Source of the DNA: Isochrysis galbana
Lineage: Eukaryota; Haptophyta; Isochrysidales; Isochrysidaceae
Assembly (NCBI GenBank): GCA_018136815.1
Contig: CM030935.1
Span: forward strand, 6,570,325-6,634,324
DNA length: 64,000 nucleotides
Direction of reading: 5' to 3'
The notes under the pieces were generated by a model, which had not been told where the DNA came from, searched no databases, and worked only from the letters and a program-made list of their open reading frames with translations. Made by a program: the position numbers and the translations under genes. Numbering within the stretch: position 1 is the first letter of the stretch; the number at the start of each line of letters is the position of its first letter. This document shows positions 1 to 10,779 of the stretch, one piece after another.

Positions 1-282
1 GCAACAGTAAGTGCGGATGGCATGGACTAGCTCGATCCCCCGCTGGCTCTCCAGCTCGGGCAGCTCGAGCTCCGAAATTGGTGTGGCATCCTCACCCAGC
101 CGCGAGAGGCAGATCGGCTCGCCCAGCGCGCAGAGCTGGGACGGCCATCCGTGGACGCAGCTAGCCCTCCACTCGAGCTCGCACAGCAGCGCGTTGCCAA
201 GGCGGCAGACATCGCCCTCCTCGCCTCGTTGCGCCAGCTCGCCCAGTGCCGAGAGAGCCACGGACTCCGTCGGCCCCGCCAT
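1..282 (-). CDS. 5' part of an unrecognised gene, cut by the left window edge
   Basis: Reading leftward from an ATG whose complement is at 280-282, the frame stays open for 94 codons to the window edge. The peptide begins MAGPTESVALSALGELAQRG and is rich in Leu, Glu and Cys, with repeated GE-L patterns. I recognise no domain. The codons are GC-rich at third positions like the neighbouring genes, which favours a real exon. Possible splice donors (for example GGTGAGG near 70) mean the first exon may end before the edge. It is transcribed away from the J-domain gene, so the 1.1 kb between them would serve both genes. The product and its 3' end lie outside the window. Confidence 0.45.
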   Translation of the reverse strand, partial: MAGPTESVALSALGELAQRGEEGDVCRLGNALLCELEWRASCVHGWPSQLCALGEPICLSRLGEDATPISELELPELESQRGIELVHAIRTYCC

Positions 283-1369
283 CCGCACGCCGCACGGCGA
301 CCCCCTCCTCGCCGGGGATGTGTGTGTGGGGGTGTACTTTAGATTGCTTTACGTTAAAGTAGTGGGCCCGACGAGGCTGCGCTCCGACAGTTTGTACTAC
401 TAAATGTAAAGTAGGAGTATGCCGTCGGCATCCGATGTCGTGAGGAGCTGCGCGTGAGGGCCGTCAGTGAACGAAATACCGGAGGGGGGCCAGTATGTAT
501 GAATCGGTCGGAAGCGTGAAATTGAGTGCTGCCGGGAGGACCGCCGTTTTATTTTGGCTGATCGCCCGTACCTCGTCCCGAAGAGAGCGACCGGGCTATT
601 ACTATATTACTTTTGGTACTACTATTCCACCGCTCCTTCTTGTGCTCCCCACTAGGAGTATGTACTTTAGAGAACTCGAGAGTACAATACTCCCTGAGAT
701 CTCGTTGGCTTTCCCGAGAGAGTACAATAATAGAGAGGAGAGAAAATAGGGGAGAGGGAGGGAGAGAAAGTGAGCACGGAGGACAGCAAATACTCATGGA
801 TACTTGATACTTGAGATAAAGGTACTCCTACATTTTCAGATTTCGAGTGTGCGGGCGCGACGGTGACCCTTCAGATTTTCCTGAATTAGGGGAAGGAAAA
901 AGGCGGGGGTGTAAGAGAGAAAACCTAAGGAAGGGGTGGACAGGGGTTCCGGCTCACTCTCTCTCCACTCTCCACACATCCCGCTCCATTTCTCTCTCTT
1001 CTATCTCCATACGCCTCGCCCGTGAGAATCCTGTCCTCTGCCCCCTAACAAAACATCACTATCCCTCCCGCGCGCCCCCCCCCCCCGCCACACCCCCCAC
1101 ACCGTCCTCCCGCCCCTTCACCCGTCCTCTCTCTCCCTCTCCCTCCCTCCCCTCTTCTCTCTCACTCCCCCCCTCCACACCTACTCCCTCTCTCTTCTCC
1201 CTCTCCCTCTCCTCTCTCTCTCCCTCTTTCTCTTCTCTTTCTCTCTCTTCTCTCTCTATCTCCCCATGCCGCGGGCTGAGCGGGCGAGGAGGGGGAGAGC
1301 CACAGCGCGCCGTTCGGGGGGGCACACCAGACCCACTCCCGCTCCCCTCTCTCTGACTCTGCGCGGCCG
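283..1369. promoter_or_regulatory. Divergent intergenic region with a long pyrimidine tract
   Basis: There is no convincing gene here. The middle part (about 590-840) is AT-richer, with repeated GTACT/AGTAC words and AGAGAG runs. From about 1040 to 1265 the + strand is almost pure C/T, ending about 100 bases before the ATG of the J-domain gene at 1370. The same arrangement precedes most genes in the window, so I read the tract as part of its promoter or 5' UTR. Frames open across the tract are low-complexity Ser/Pro/Leu and are not believable as proteins. Confidence 0.5.
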
Positions 1370-4300
1370 ATGCGGCTGGCGGAGGCGCGCGATGTGCTCG
1401 GCCTCACGTCCGACTCCACCTCTGAGGACGCGCGTCGCGCCTACCGCCGCCTCGCCCTCACCGCACACCCAGACAAGAACTCGTCGCCCGATGCAACAGA
1501 GCACTTCCAGCGGATCCAGGATGCCTTCACCAGGATCCAGGCGTCCGAGGAGAGCGCGCGCGGGGGGGGGTCGGACGAGGATGACGAGGACGACGAAGAT
1601 TACGATGATGAGTACTACGACGAGTACGAGGCATTCGAGGAGGCCGCGTTCATGTTCATGTTCGCCTTTGGCGGAGGCCCGCCTCCCGGCTTTGGAGGCC
1701 AGTTCGGCTCCACTCCTCCACGTGGATTCGAAGGTTTCTCGCACCCGGGGTCGGAACAGTGTGATTGTCGCGACTGTCGCGCCGAGCGTAACGCCTTCGA
1801 GCGACAAGAGGAAGCGCGGCAGGTGCATTGAGAGCCCTTCCCTCTCGTTTTGCTGCCCCTTTGATCGAATTCCTCGTCAGCTGCCCTGCGCGCCTGCAAC
1901 ACTTGTATCTAACGACGGCCTTAGTCCGTGCTCCCGCGCGCCTGAATTGCGCCTAGCGCAGCGTGTTCCTCCTCATCCAACCTATAACCCTTGCCATTCT
2001 GCAATTCTCATTACCCCCATCCCCCATCGGCGCATGCTCGCATCCACTTGCGCAGGCTGCGCTTCGAGAGTCCGCACGACGCGAGGCTGCTAGGAAGCGT
2101 GCTTGGGCCGAGGAACGACAAAAGGCAGAGGCGGAGCTACACTCTGCTCGACAACGGGCTCGGGAGGCCCGTAAGGAAACGGAGGGAGGCGATGGAATGG
2201 CATCAGCAACGCCACGGCCAACCGTGCGCAAAGCTGAGCAGCTTCGCCAGCGCGGTAATAAAGCCTTCGCGGAAGGCAAATACGCGCGTGCTGTATCGCA
2301 GTACAGTGCGGCTCTGAAGGAAATGGCACCTGCTCGAGATGGGAAAGTCCTCTCGAATCGGTCGGCGGCCTACGTCAAGCTTGAGCGGTGAGGATGTGAT
2401 CGCTGCTGCTTTGTCGGGCGTGCCCAACTCCACCAGTTGCAATCCTCGTGAATATTGCTCTCCTTGTGACTCCACAATGCCAAGTGTCTACAAGCGCGTT
2501 CCCTTTTTCCTTGCAGAAACCTACCCCCCATCCCGCCCCTGGGGACATCCTGCTGCTTCCTGAACCCCTTGTCATCTTGTGGATAGGTACGACATGGCAA
2601 TGAAGGACGCAGACGAGTGTGCGGCACTGTGCCCCGAGTGGGACAAGCCTCTCGCGAGGCGTGCCATAGCACTCTCCGGCTTGGGCAAACATCTTGAAGC
2701 GGCAGACGCCTTTGAGGCTGCCGCGGCGAAGTGCACGGATGGTGCTGAGCCTAGCCGTAGCACCCAGTCTGCGCAGGGCGTTGTGCCAGGTGGAGCTAAG
2801 GCCAAGGCGGAGTACATGCGCCTTGCTGCAGCGCAGCGGGAGGCACATGCCGACATAATCGCCAAGGCTGAGGAGGCAAGGCGGCTAGAGGCGGAAAAAG
2901 CAGAACGGCGACGGCAAGAAGCGCTCCAAAGGGAGGCGGAGGCCGAGCGCGTGCGTAACGAGGTCGCGTTCGAGTTGCACGAGGCGACCGCGCGTGACGA
3001 CGAAAAGACGCTTGAGCGCTGCCTGAGTGCCGCTCAGCGGCATGGAGTTGCGAAGCCTGATCTCGCCGCTGCGCGTACGAAGCTCAAGAAACTCGTGGCA
3101 GCGCGCGAAGCGGCGCAACAGGCAGCTCGGGAGCTTGAGGCTGCCGAGGCAGTCGCTGCCGACCTCTGTGCCTTGTTGGACGATTCATCTGCTACGCGGT
3201 CAAGACTCAAGTCCGCACTTCGGCGTGCCGAGGCGGTGGGCGTCGAGCGCATTGAGTCAGGTTCTACTTTGCTCGCACGAGCTCGAGAGCGTCTCGGCGC
3301 TCTCGCCCAGGGGGCCAAAGAGGCCAAGGAGGCCAGGGAGAGGAAGGATGCTGAGGAAAGGGCGGCGGCGGCGGAGGAGGCGCGGGCAAATGAGGCGCGG
3401 CTGGCGCAGCAAAGGGCCGAGGCACACCCCAATCTGAGAGGTGGCGCACGTGCTGAAACTAAATCCTCGTGCGTTGCTACTACGGCCGTCAGGGCGGCAG
3501 CCTCTAGCGCGTCTGATCACTCGTCCGCGCATTCGGGACGGCCACATCGATTATTTGAAAGTGGCGGCAACGGCGGTCCACCTTGTACGCCAGAAGACGA
3601 TGAGGCTAGAGAGCGCGCCGAGCTCGAGATGGCGCTTGCTCTATCCTTGCAACAGCAGCAGCTCGAAACTCAGGCAATTCTCAATCCCGTTTCGTGCGTT
3701 GGCCATGAGGCTACCATCATTGGCGAGACAGAGGCCCAGCGTCAGCAGCAGATGGTATGGCAAGGGTGGCAGCACCTAGGAATAGGAGCAACCGATGTCC
3801 TTGGGACGGCCGCGGCCGTCGCAGCCATGCCAGCAAGCGTGGTAGATCAACAACTTCATTTGCAGCATCGGGCGATGCAGTCGTCTCGGCCGCCAATGCC
3901 TGTGCAGGCACCACATCGGTTGCCGCCTCAGCACCCAACCCCATCGGTCCTACCTCCGCACGGGAATCCCGAGCAAAGCCATCGACGGCACAGAACACGC
4001 CCACCATACGAGCAACAACCTCCTCAGGCGCTGCCACAGGCGCAGTACTTTCCGCCAACAGGACGAGGCGAGGAGCATGGCGGAATACCCGCCGGACATC
4101 ATCGGCGTGATGCGTTGCACGAGCGGCTCACAAATCTTCACCGGTTGGCAGGACAGCCAGGGCCAAACAACCAGTCTGTTGGCCAATCCCCGCCCCCTCC
4201 TCACCCTGCAAATCTGCCAACGCTTCGACAGCCGTCAATACCACCCGCTCCAGGGGTCTTGCCTGCGGACTTGGTCTCTCTCGTAAATCCACCAACGCCA

Positions 4301-4603
4301 TGCCTCTCGCATGACCCGTGGGCCACGAAACCCGATGATCACACACCTTCGGCTGGCACGTGGCACCCTCTAGGAATTGGCGCAGCGCCACCGCCTTTGG
4401 GCGGTGTTGATCCGTGGGGGGGGGCAGGGGTGTTTGCGGCCCCGGCGCCATGTAGACCTGTACAGCCCAATGCACAACGCCAACATCATGCAAGCTCGCA
4501 ACCACTGCCGTCACGTTTCGGCACTTCTGCGGCGCCTTTTGACTTCTCGCAACTCCAACAAACGTCAACAAGCTTTGATACTACCCATCGCAACCGGAGG
4601 TGA
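1370..4603 (+). CDS. J-domain / TPR / ubiquitin-interacting-motif co-chaperone
   Basis: Three exons are inferred: 1370-1822, 2056-2387 and 2587-4603. Both introns are GT-AG and phases match (CAG|GTGCAT...CGCAG|GCT; GAGCG|GTGAGG...GATAG|G), giving 933 residues. Residues 3-60 are a J domain with the HPD triad at 33-35, the Hsp70-stimulating site. An acidic Asp/Tyr stretch and a Gly/Phe-rich segment follow. TPR-like helices span about 211-320, starting AEQLRQRGNKAF and crossing the second intron. A long Ala/Glu/Arg coiled coil runs to about 530. Near 600-622 ERAELEMALALSLQQQQ fits the UIM consensus (acidic, L-x-x-A-x-x-x-S). The last 300 residues are Gln/Pro-rich and probably disordered. It is likely a cytosolic or nuclear Hsp70 co-chaperone. 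The stop lies in GGAGGTGAGC, a good donor, so a further 3' exon cannot be excluded. Confidence 0.85.
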
Positions 4604-5398
4604 GCGGTGTGCGTCGCCACTCCATTCAAGACTGACCAAAGAACCGGCCTCATCACGCGATCACCTACTATCGCACCGCTACTTGTTTGTGAGGCGGGCT
4701 TGTTCCAACTTCGATTCCGATCCATCCACCGATAATCGGGTCTCGGTGAGAGTGGTTTGTCGGCAAATCAATTCGACGATACAACGGGGCGAAGTTGTTA
4801 TGCCTTTTGAGGGGTCTTCAGGACAACGGAAGAGATGTGGCGCGCGGCATAACCGCGTTGACGTTCTCCTGCGCCGGTGGCATCAAAACTGAGTGTACCA
4901 GTACTTCTAGTGCCTTGTTTGTTCACGCCTGCCGCGGACACTCCAAGGGAAGGGTGTGCAGTTGTGGTGTGACGCGTGCGCATAATGTGTTGAGCGCCGA
5001 GAGGGCTTGATTCATTAACGAATTGGCAACCCCTTCGGCGACGGCGCTCGTGCTGGGTATGCGTAGTGACGGCAATGGCAATAAGCAGGCTTTGAGACTT
5101 AATAATAATAAAACAACTGAGCGTTAGTACCACTACTCCCACTAGCCCGGTACTATCACGACACCCCTCAGCGCACCTGCCCGTACGCCTTGACGTGCGT
5201 TGTCACTAGACACATACGAATATGCACCCCTACGAATCTCCCCCCTCGCAAACCCCCGGCTCCCATTATAACTCCCCACAAGCTACAATGAGGGAAAACC
5301 CATTGAGGCGGACCGACCTACGTCGGGCGACTCTCCGGGAAAAAGCACCGGGGGGGGGGGGGAGGGATCTCTCGTCAAAAAAGAAGAACGGCCCTTAC

Positions 5399-5575
5399 AG
5401 CTCTCCGGAGGTCCGGTCGGCGTTTTCTGCGCGCGGGGGGGCGCGCGGGGGGGTTCCTGCCCTCCTCCCACCGGAGCTCCTGTCGGCGTATTCTGCGCGC
5501 GGGGGGGAATTCCTGTTCCCCCTCCGGAGGTGCGGTCGGCGTGTTTTCCGCGCGGGGGGGGGAATCTTAGACCTT
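5399..5575. repeat. Degenerate tandem repeat, three copies of about 60 bp
   Basis: Three copies share the pattern CTCCGGAGGTCCGGTCGGCG followed by a TTTTCTGCGCGC-like stretch and a run of seven or more G. They start near 5401, 5467 and 5521 and differ by substitutions and G-run length. The repeated G runs could form G-quadruplexes, but that is inference. Confidence 0.65.
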
Positions 5576-6689
5576 TCGCCTGCGCCCTCTGCGAGTCCGT
5601 CTCCCAAGGGGGGGGGTGCAGCAGAGGTGGCAGCTATGCAGTTTGACGAAACAGTGGGGAGGCGCGGGCAATCGTTCCCCAGGGGGAAGAGATTTTCCCC
5701 ATTGCAGCAATGGGGGCTTCCTTGCTCGAGCTGCCCGACTTTGCAACGCTGTTGCGCCTAGTAGCAACCTCGTAGCCCGGTGCCTTCCGGGGAGATTCGA
5801 CGCGCCTCGTAGTGGCTGATGTGACCATCCGACACGGGTGACGACCTCGAGCGTCCCGACGCCTCGAGGGCTCTAAGAATAGATGCTGAGGGATGGATTT
5901 TGGGGTCATTCGATGTGGAATTGTGGTTTTGCCACCCTTGAACCTTGAACTGTCGAGTGCGGGCGGTTCTGGCTGTGGCTGTCACTGAAGTTGTTGGATG
6001 ATTTGACCATGTGGTCCAGGTCCCACCATATGGAGGAGCGTGTGGCGCGGTCGGCGGCCGCTGAGTCGAAGAAAAGATTTTCAATGAATTTGTCGAGTTT
6101 ATTCGTTGTGGTGTTGTACCCTTGAGCGGCGTCGTCGAGCGCGCTATGGTTGTAGAAGTTGGGGTGGTCTCTCGGCGGGGGTACCACGTTAGAAATTGTA
6201 GTCTTGTAAGAGGTCTTGTTGGCTAGCATCCCTAGCCACATACACCGGACGAGCCATGCACCAACCGCGCACACCCCCTTCGCGGGGTAGGGGCTCCGTT
6301 GCCGATGAGGCACGGTCCCTCAGCACTAGGATTAAACTAGGACAACAAGAAAACTCTGACAGGTGGTGTCGTTGGTTGGCTGTGGCGGGGTACGGGACAC
6401 CATCCTCAGGGAACAAGGTAAAAAAGGTTCGCGGATTTGTTTTTGGGACGAGAGTCTTCTCTGCCTTGTCGCAGCCAATCACCGACGCCCCGCTCTCTCC
6501 TCTCCCAAGAAACGACTCGTATCTTCTCCCTCTCTTTCTCATCGCCCCGCCCATCTTCAATTACTCTATTAGAAGCATGGACGATGAACAGATGATAGAG
6601 TAGTGGGGGGGGGGAGAAGCATGGAGAGAGAGGGGGGGAGAGATTACTTTAGAGGAGTTCCCGGGTCGATCGATTGATCCCCCTGCCCC

Positions 6690-6908
6690 ACCTTCCTTTC
6701 TTCTCTCTCTCCCCCTCCCTCCCCCCCCTCCCCCCCCCGCCAGAAGGACAAGAATGGAAGAAATCAAGGAATCAATCCATCTTCTCCGGAACTTGCGGAG
6801 CCATCGTCCCCCCCCCGCCCCACCCCCCCGCCCCTTGCTCGCTCGCTCGCTCTGCTGCCCCCCCCCCCCTTTCCTCCCCTCTTTCACTCTCCCTCGCTCT
6901 CTTCCTCT
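6690..6908 (+). promoter_or_regulatory. Pyrimidine-rich upstream tract of the SWIM-PADR1 gene
   Basis: The + strand is dominated by C and T runs (CTCTCT, CCCCCC), broken near 6745-6805 by a purine-rich stretch, and the tract ends directly before the ATG at 6912. No TATA-like box is obvious. Its position matches the tracts before the other genes here. Confidence 0.5.
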
Positions 6909-6911
6909 CCG

Positions 6912-8125
6912 ATGGCACCCCGGGCGTCAGCGCGGCTGGCAGAGGTGGAGATGGACACGCCGGTCAAGACGATTCGAAAGAACGCAGCCGAGCCCCGCGC
7001 CACAAAGCCCTCACGGGCCAAAAAGCCCCTGCGCAGGTGGATGCAGGTACCCGACCGAGAGTGGTTCATTGAAACTCCGGTCGGCAAGGACAAGCGGCAC
7101 AGGAGGCCGCATTTCTACACGGTGCGCGACACGCGCAGGCACCGAGTCTCGAGCGTCGTCCGTTTTCCCCCGCACAGTCCGCCGTATGGGGCCGAGAAGG
7201 TGGCGTGGGGCCCTGGTCACAACGCCGATTGGCTGAGGCTCTGCACTCGGATCGCTGAGGACCTGCCTCCATCCCCTCGCTTCCTTGTCTCTTAGGTGGC
7301 CTGCCGCGCCGGCAGTTGGACTTGTACCTGTCCCGACTACATGTACCGCGAGCAGCGCCGCCACGCGGATTGCAAGCACATCACACACATCAAGAACTCC
7401 CATCGCAAGCCCGACGCCGTCCATGCCTACGCTCTCTCGGATACGGCTGCAGCTCAGCTCAAGGAATACCAGAGGGATAAGGCGGCGGAGCGCAGAGCTC
7501 GACGCGTAAAGCAGACAGGGATGCATGTACCGCCAGCTGAGAAGCCCAAGCCAGAGCCGTTCCCGGACAAACCGCCGCCCCCGGGGTTGCCAAAAGGGTG
7601 TCATGAGCGGCACGAGCGTGCTGTGCTCAAGGCCAACCAACGTATGTTCGAAAAGATGACCGTCGACGAGATGAAACACCAGCTGCGCGCGCAGGATCAG
7701 CTCATCACAGGCCATCGAAGAGAGCTGGTGAGTACAGGTTTCTTTCACTTCACTCACTCACAGCTCGCAGACTTCCTGCATAGCCACCTTGGTTGTGATT
7801 TTGTGCCATTGAGACGTCATCCTATCATTCACTGCAATGCTTTTGCCACTGCCGACAGATTGAACGGTGCGCCGATCTCCGCACGTATGGGCTGCTGCCG
7901 CGGTGCCCGCAATGCGGCGGCGGCAAATTGCATGTGCGATACCGCCTGCCCGTTGCGCACGAGGGGATGGGCCGCTTCCGATGCCCTGGGTTCTACGAAG
8001 AAGACCACTTCCATTGGTGTAAGTACCGGTCGGAGCGCGAATACCGCGCACCATGGATTGACCAGCCACCCCTCGACAAGCACATGAATGAGGAGAAGCA
8101 CATAGCAGAACAGGCGCGGGAGTGA
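6912..8125 (+). CDS. SWIM zinc finger plus PADR1-type zinc domain protein
   Basis: Three exons are inferred: 6912-7199, 7296-7727 and 7859-8125, all joined in phase 0, giving 328 residues. The second intron has a textbook donor (CTG|GTGAGT) and acceptor (GACAG|ATT); the first uses a weaker donor (AAG|GTGGCG). Residues about 60-124 form a SWIM finger: CTC at 106-108 and CKH at 122-124 give the C-x-C-x(n)-C-x-H signature. Residues about 220-300 resemble the PADR1 region of PARP1: a helical SAP-like part (MTVDEMKHQLRAQDQLITGH), then GLLPRCPQCGGGK with Cys 256 and 259, and a later pair at 282 and 294. No ADP-ribosyltransferase domain is present. Both modules bind DNA or protein in known families, so a nuclear role is likely; the exact function is unknown. 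Confidence 0.8.
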
Positions 8126-8186
8126 TACTCTTGACGGTTAGGTACAAGTCATTTGTAGGGATGGGCGCCTTGGAATCTTCCATGCC

Positions 8187-8402
8187 CCATCACTTGGAAG
8201 CACGAGTCAATAGAATGTCAGCCTGGATGCATCAATCCGTGGCATGCAGACAATGTGGAAAAGCCTTCGCACTTCTGTGTATCTGATTGTCACTCCTTCG
8301 CCATCACTTGCAAGCACGAGTCTCAATAGAATGTCGGCATGGATGCATCAATCCGTGGCATGCAGACGATGTGGATAAGCCTTTGCACTTCTGTGTATCT
8401 TC
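8187..8402. repeat. Direct tandem duplication of about 115 bp
   Basis: The segment from about 8187 to 8275 (CACTTGGAAGCACGAGTC... to CTTCTGTGTATCTG) is repeated from about 8303 to 8402 with a few substitutions, including the shared words GGATGCATCAATCCGTGGCA and GCACTTCTGTGTATCT. It lies just 3' of the SWIM-PADR1 gene and may fall in its 3' UTR. Confidence 0.8.
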
Positions 8403-9267
8403 TGGTCGGAACGCCTTAGCTACCGCCGTGGCGATGTAGTTGCGGGATGCGGACGATGAACGTATGGTCGAGCGCTCATGCTTTGCATAGCATCTGTTTA
8501 CAAGTTTTGCCGCGTTGGTTTCAGGCCGTGGTGCTGTAGCCAATGCGCCGTGGCCACCATAGTTAGGGCGGTCAAACAGTGATATGACTACTAATATGCG
8601 GGGGGGCTGCATTTTTTTGACTGTTCTCCGAATCCCAAGAAAAATATCCTGGGGGGCTTACCTGCCACCACGAATATGGCCGAGGAAAATGATGGGTTTT
8701 ACCGCCCCCCTCCGCACACGCCTTGGGGTCATGAAACAACGGCCCCGAAATAACCTTATCGGCCCCGGGGCTGTGGAGATGGATTGACCGCCAGGATCCG
8801 GGTAAGGTGTAAGGTTCCTGAGACTCTTTCCTTGGCAACCCACGCGTCCGTAGGCGGCCTATCGGCTTGGGTAGCGGGTGAAGATACTTGGGAAGGCTTG
8901 GGCAATGGTGCAGTGTTAGCGGGGTCCGTGCACGGCGGCGAGGGCGAAAATTTGTAGGGCCAGGTCAGAGTTTCGTGTTTCGTGAAACTCATTTGGAAAC
9001 TTGGGCCACTTCTGTGCGGAAAAAACTTTCGCGAAATTTGGGCTCAAAATCGCCCATTATGCGCAACTTGCGCGAAACTCCGGGGGGCGGGGGGGGGGGG
9101 GGGGGATTTTGCTTGCGGCACTGTGCACTGTCGCCGCGGCCAGCCTGCAGCCGTACCTCTGAGCTCTCATCCATCAACTCTATGCACGCGGATTTCGGCT
9201 TCGACAAGCCGGCGACAGGCCACCTCGTCTCCCTCATCCGCAAAGGCATGGCAAGATCGCAAGCTAG

Positions 9268-9816
9268 CGCGCGTACGGTGGACACGCGCATACCCTTGCA
9301 CACAAGAGGAGGTTTTGCTACTGGGAGGAGAACGTCGGTGAAGAGATGATTGACCGCCTCCGCCGGGGCGTCGTCCCCCTTCCCTGTAGGCCTCCTGGGC
9401 CCGACGGCAAGGCCCGCAGCTACGCCAAGGCGGCCGTAGCGAGCGATGAGACGGACGACGTCGTGTCCTTGGGCTTCCTCCACGGCTACAACCTCGACGA
9501 GCTGCTCAAGGATTTGAAGGCGCGCTGCAACCGCGTGGGAGACTCTCGTAAGTATGGGTCTAAGGGATCGCGCGGGTTGTACCGGGAGGCAGTGAAGTGG
9601 GCAGCATGTGAGATGGTGTCGGGTGTCGGGCAAGATGCCCATGGATGGGCGGCGCGCCTCCGATGTGTTGCGTGTGCTGGGACTCAGCATTTCGTCGTGG
9701 CCTCTGAATGCGTCGGCTGTTCAGGCACGTGCCAAGGCGGAAGTACCCGCCCGCGGGAGAGCTCGACGCACAAGGCCGAAAGCTTCAGCAACAACTGGCT
9801 CCAGTCGTGGTCGTGA
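9268..9816 (+). CDS. Uncharacterised candidate gene fragment
   Basis: An open frame reads RAYGGHAHTLAHKRRFCYWE, then EENVGEEMIDRLRRGVV, and further on LGFLHGYNLDELLKDLKARC, with protein-like composition. A strong donor (CTC|GTAAGT) lies at 9548 and an acceptor (GTTCAG|GC) ends at 9724. The 177-base intron between them is a multiple of three without a stop, so retention would keep the frame. The frame is closed upstream by a TAG at 9265-9267, which could itself be the end of an acceptor. An ATG-started frame just upstream (9182-9349) is in a different phase. I recognise no family. It could be a small gene with more 5' exons or a decayed element. Confidence 0.35.
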   Translation, partial: RAYGGHAHTLAHKRRFCYWEENVGEEMIDRLRRGVVPLPCRPPGPDGKARSYAKAAVASDETDDVVSLGFLHGYNLDELLKDLKARCNRVGDSRKYGSKGSRGLYREAVKWAACEMVSGVGQDAHGWAARLRCVACAGTQHFVVASECVGCSGTCQGGSTRPRESSTHKAESFSNNWLQSWS

Positions 9817-10779
9817 CTCCAGTTGTGGTAGCAAGTGCCATAGCTGAACCTCAGTGAGAGAGATAGACTATGTGCACACCATTACCATCATGACCATTAC
9901 TTGTCCTTATGCTTATATGAAGAGCCATTATATGGTGGTGGCTATGTGCGAGCCGCGCCGCGGCGGTACCCGTGCCCCGACCAGCGCCGTGCGCACCACA
10001 CGCGTCGTGCTAGCTTCCCTACTGCTTGTCTATGGTGTTGTGGGCTTCACCTATGTGTTGTTATGGGACATGAGCTGGTACCACTCCACTTTTCATGGGC
10101 TATGCCGGAGATATGGGCTGTTTTGGCCTGGAAGGACTCCATGTCAGGGATTGGACCAGTATTAATATTTGCACTTGCAGACCGGGTCCTCGTTCACCTG
10201 CCGTTAGCGTCCAACGCCATGCAATTCGGGTCAAGTCCGCCTGTGCTGGGCTGGAGGGTACTACATGCTTCAAGGCACATCCCTTTTGGGGGGGGCCTAG
10301 CCCCATTTTGACCAAAATACAAGGGGGAAGGACTAGGGTGTCAGGAATTGAGTAGACACCGAGTAGAAAGTAGCAGACGCCATTTCCCGCGCCGTTCTCT
10401 CGCCCGCTCACCCGGCAGGTAAAAGGGGAGAGGGGGGCGGAGGGGAGGGAGGGAGAGAGACCCCGTCTAGTCCAGACGGGTCCGCCACAGGCTCTCCCCC
10501 TCCCAACACGAGAAAGACTACGTATGGGAGAGAAAGTCGTTAGAGAAGGGGGCCACCCCACCTATGCCCCGCCGAACCCCCCGCGGGACGTGCCCCGCGC
10601 GGGAGGAGAGAGAGACGAGAGGCCCCCCCAACCCCTCGCGCTGCTTCTCTCCTCTCCCCTCTTCATCTTCTCTTTCTCTAGCCTCTCTCCTCTCCGCCGT
10701 CGCCCCCCTTCCGCCCCCTCCCCCCGCCTCCCCCTCCCCGCCCTGGCCTCCCTCTTTCCCCCCCTCCCTTCCCCAGGTA
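9817..10779. other. Intergenic, with a pyrimidine tract before the condensin gene
   Basis: No gene is supported. From about 10620 to 10776 the + strand is C/T-rich, ending CCCTTCCCCAG just before the CAP-H2 start codon. That CAG could be an acceptor of a 5' UTR intron. Confidence 0.4.

Larger units (their letters stand above)
4604..6911. other. Intergenic, no convincing gene
   Basis: I see no supported gene. The stretch holds the degenerate G-rich repeat at 5399-5575 and a 135-codon open frame on the minus strand (5906-6313) containing LDDAAQGYNTTTNKLDKF, which is of better composition than random but matches nothing I know. From about 6690 to 6908 the + strand is C/T-rich, leading into the next gene. 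Confidence 0.4.

Noticed and set aside
1266-2093. 275-codon plus-strand frame
   Set aside because: Out-of-frame shadow of the J-domain gene; the in-frame product has a clear HPD motif and matching splice sites.
5222-5761. 179-codon plus-strand frame
   Set aside because: It is built from the degenerate G-rich repeat and G runs, with no protein-like features.
9182-9349. ATG-started frame overlapping the next one by ATGA, as if two coupled cistrons
   Set aside because: The downstream frame reads naturally to before its ATG, so the overlap is probably coincidental.
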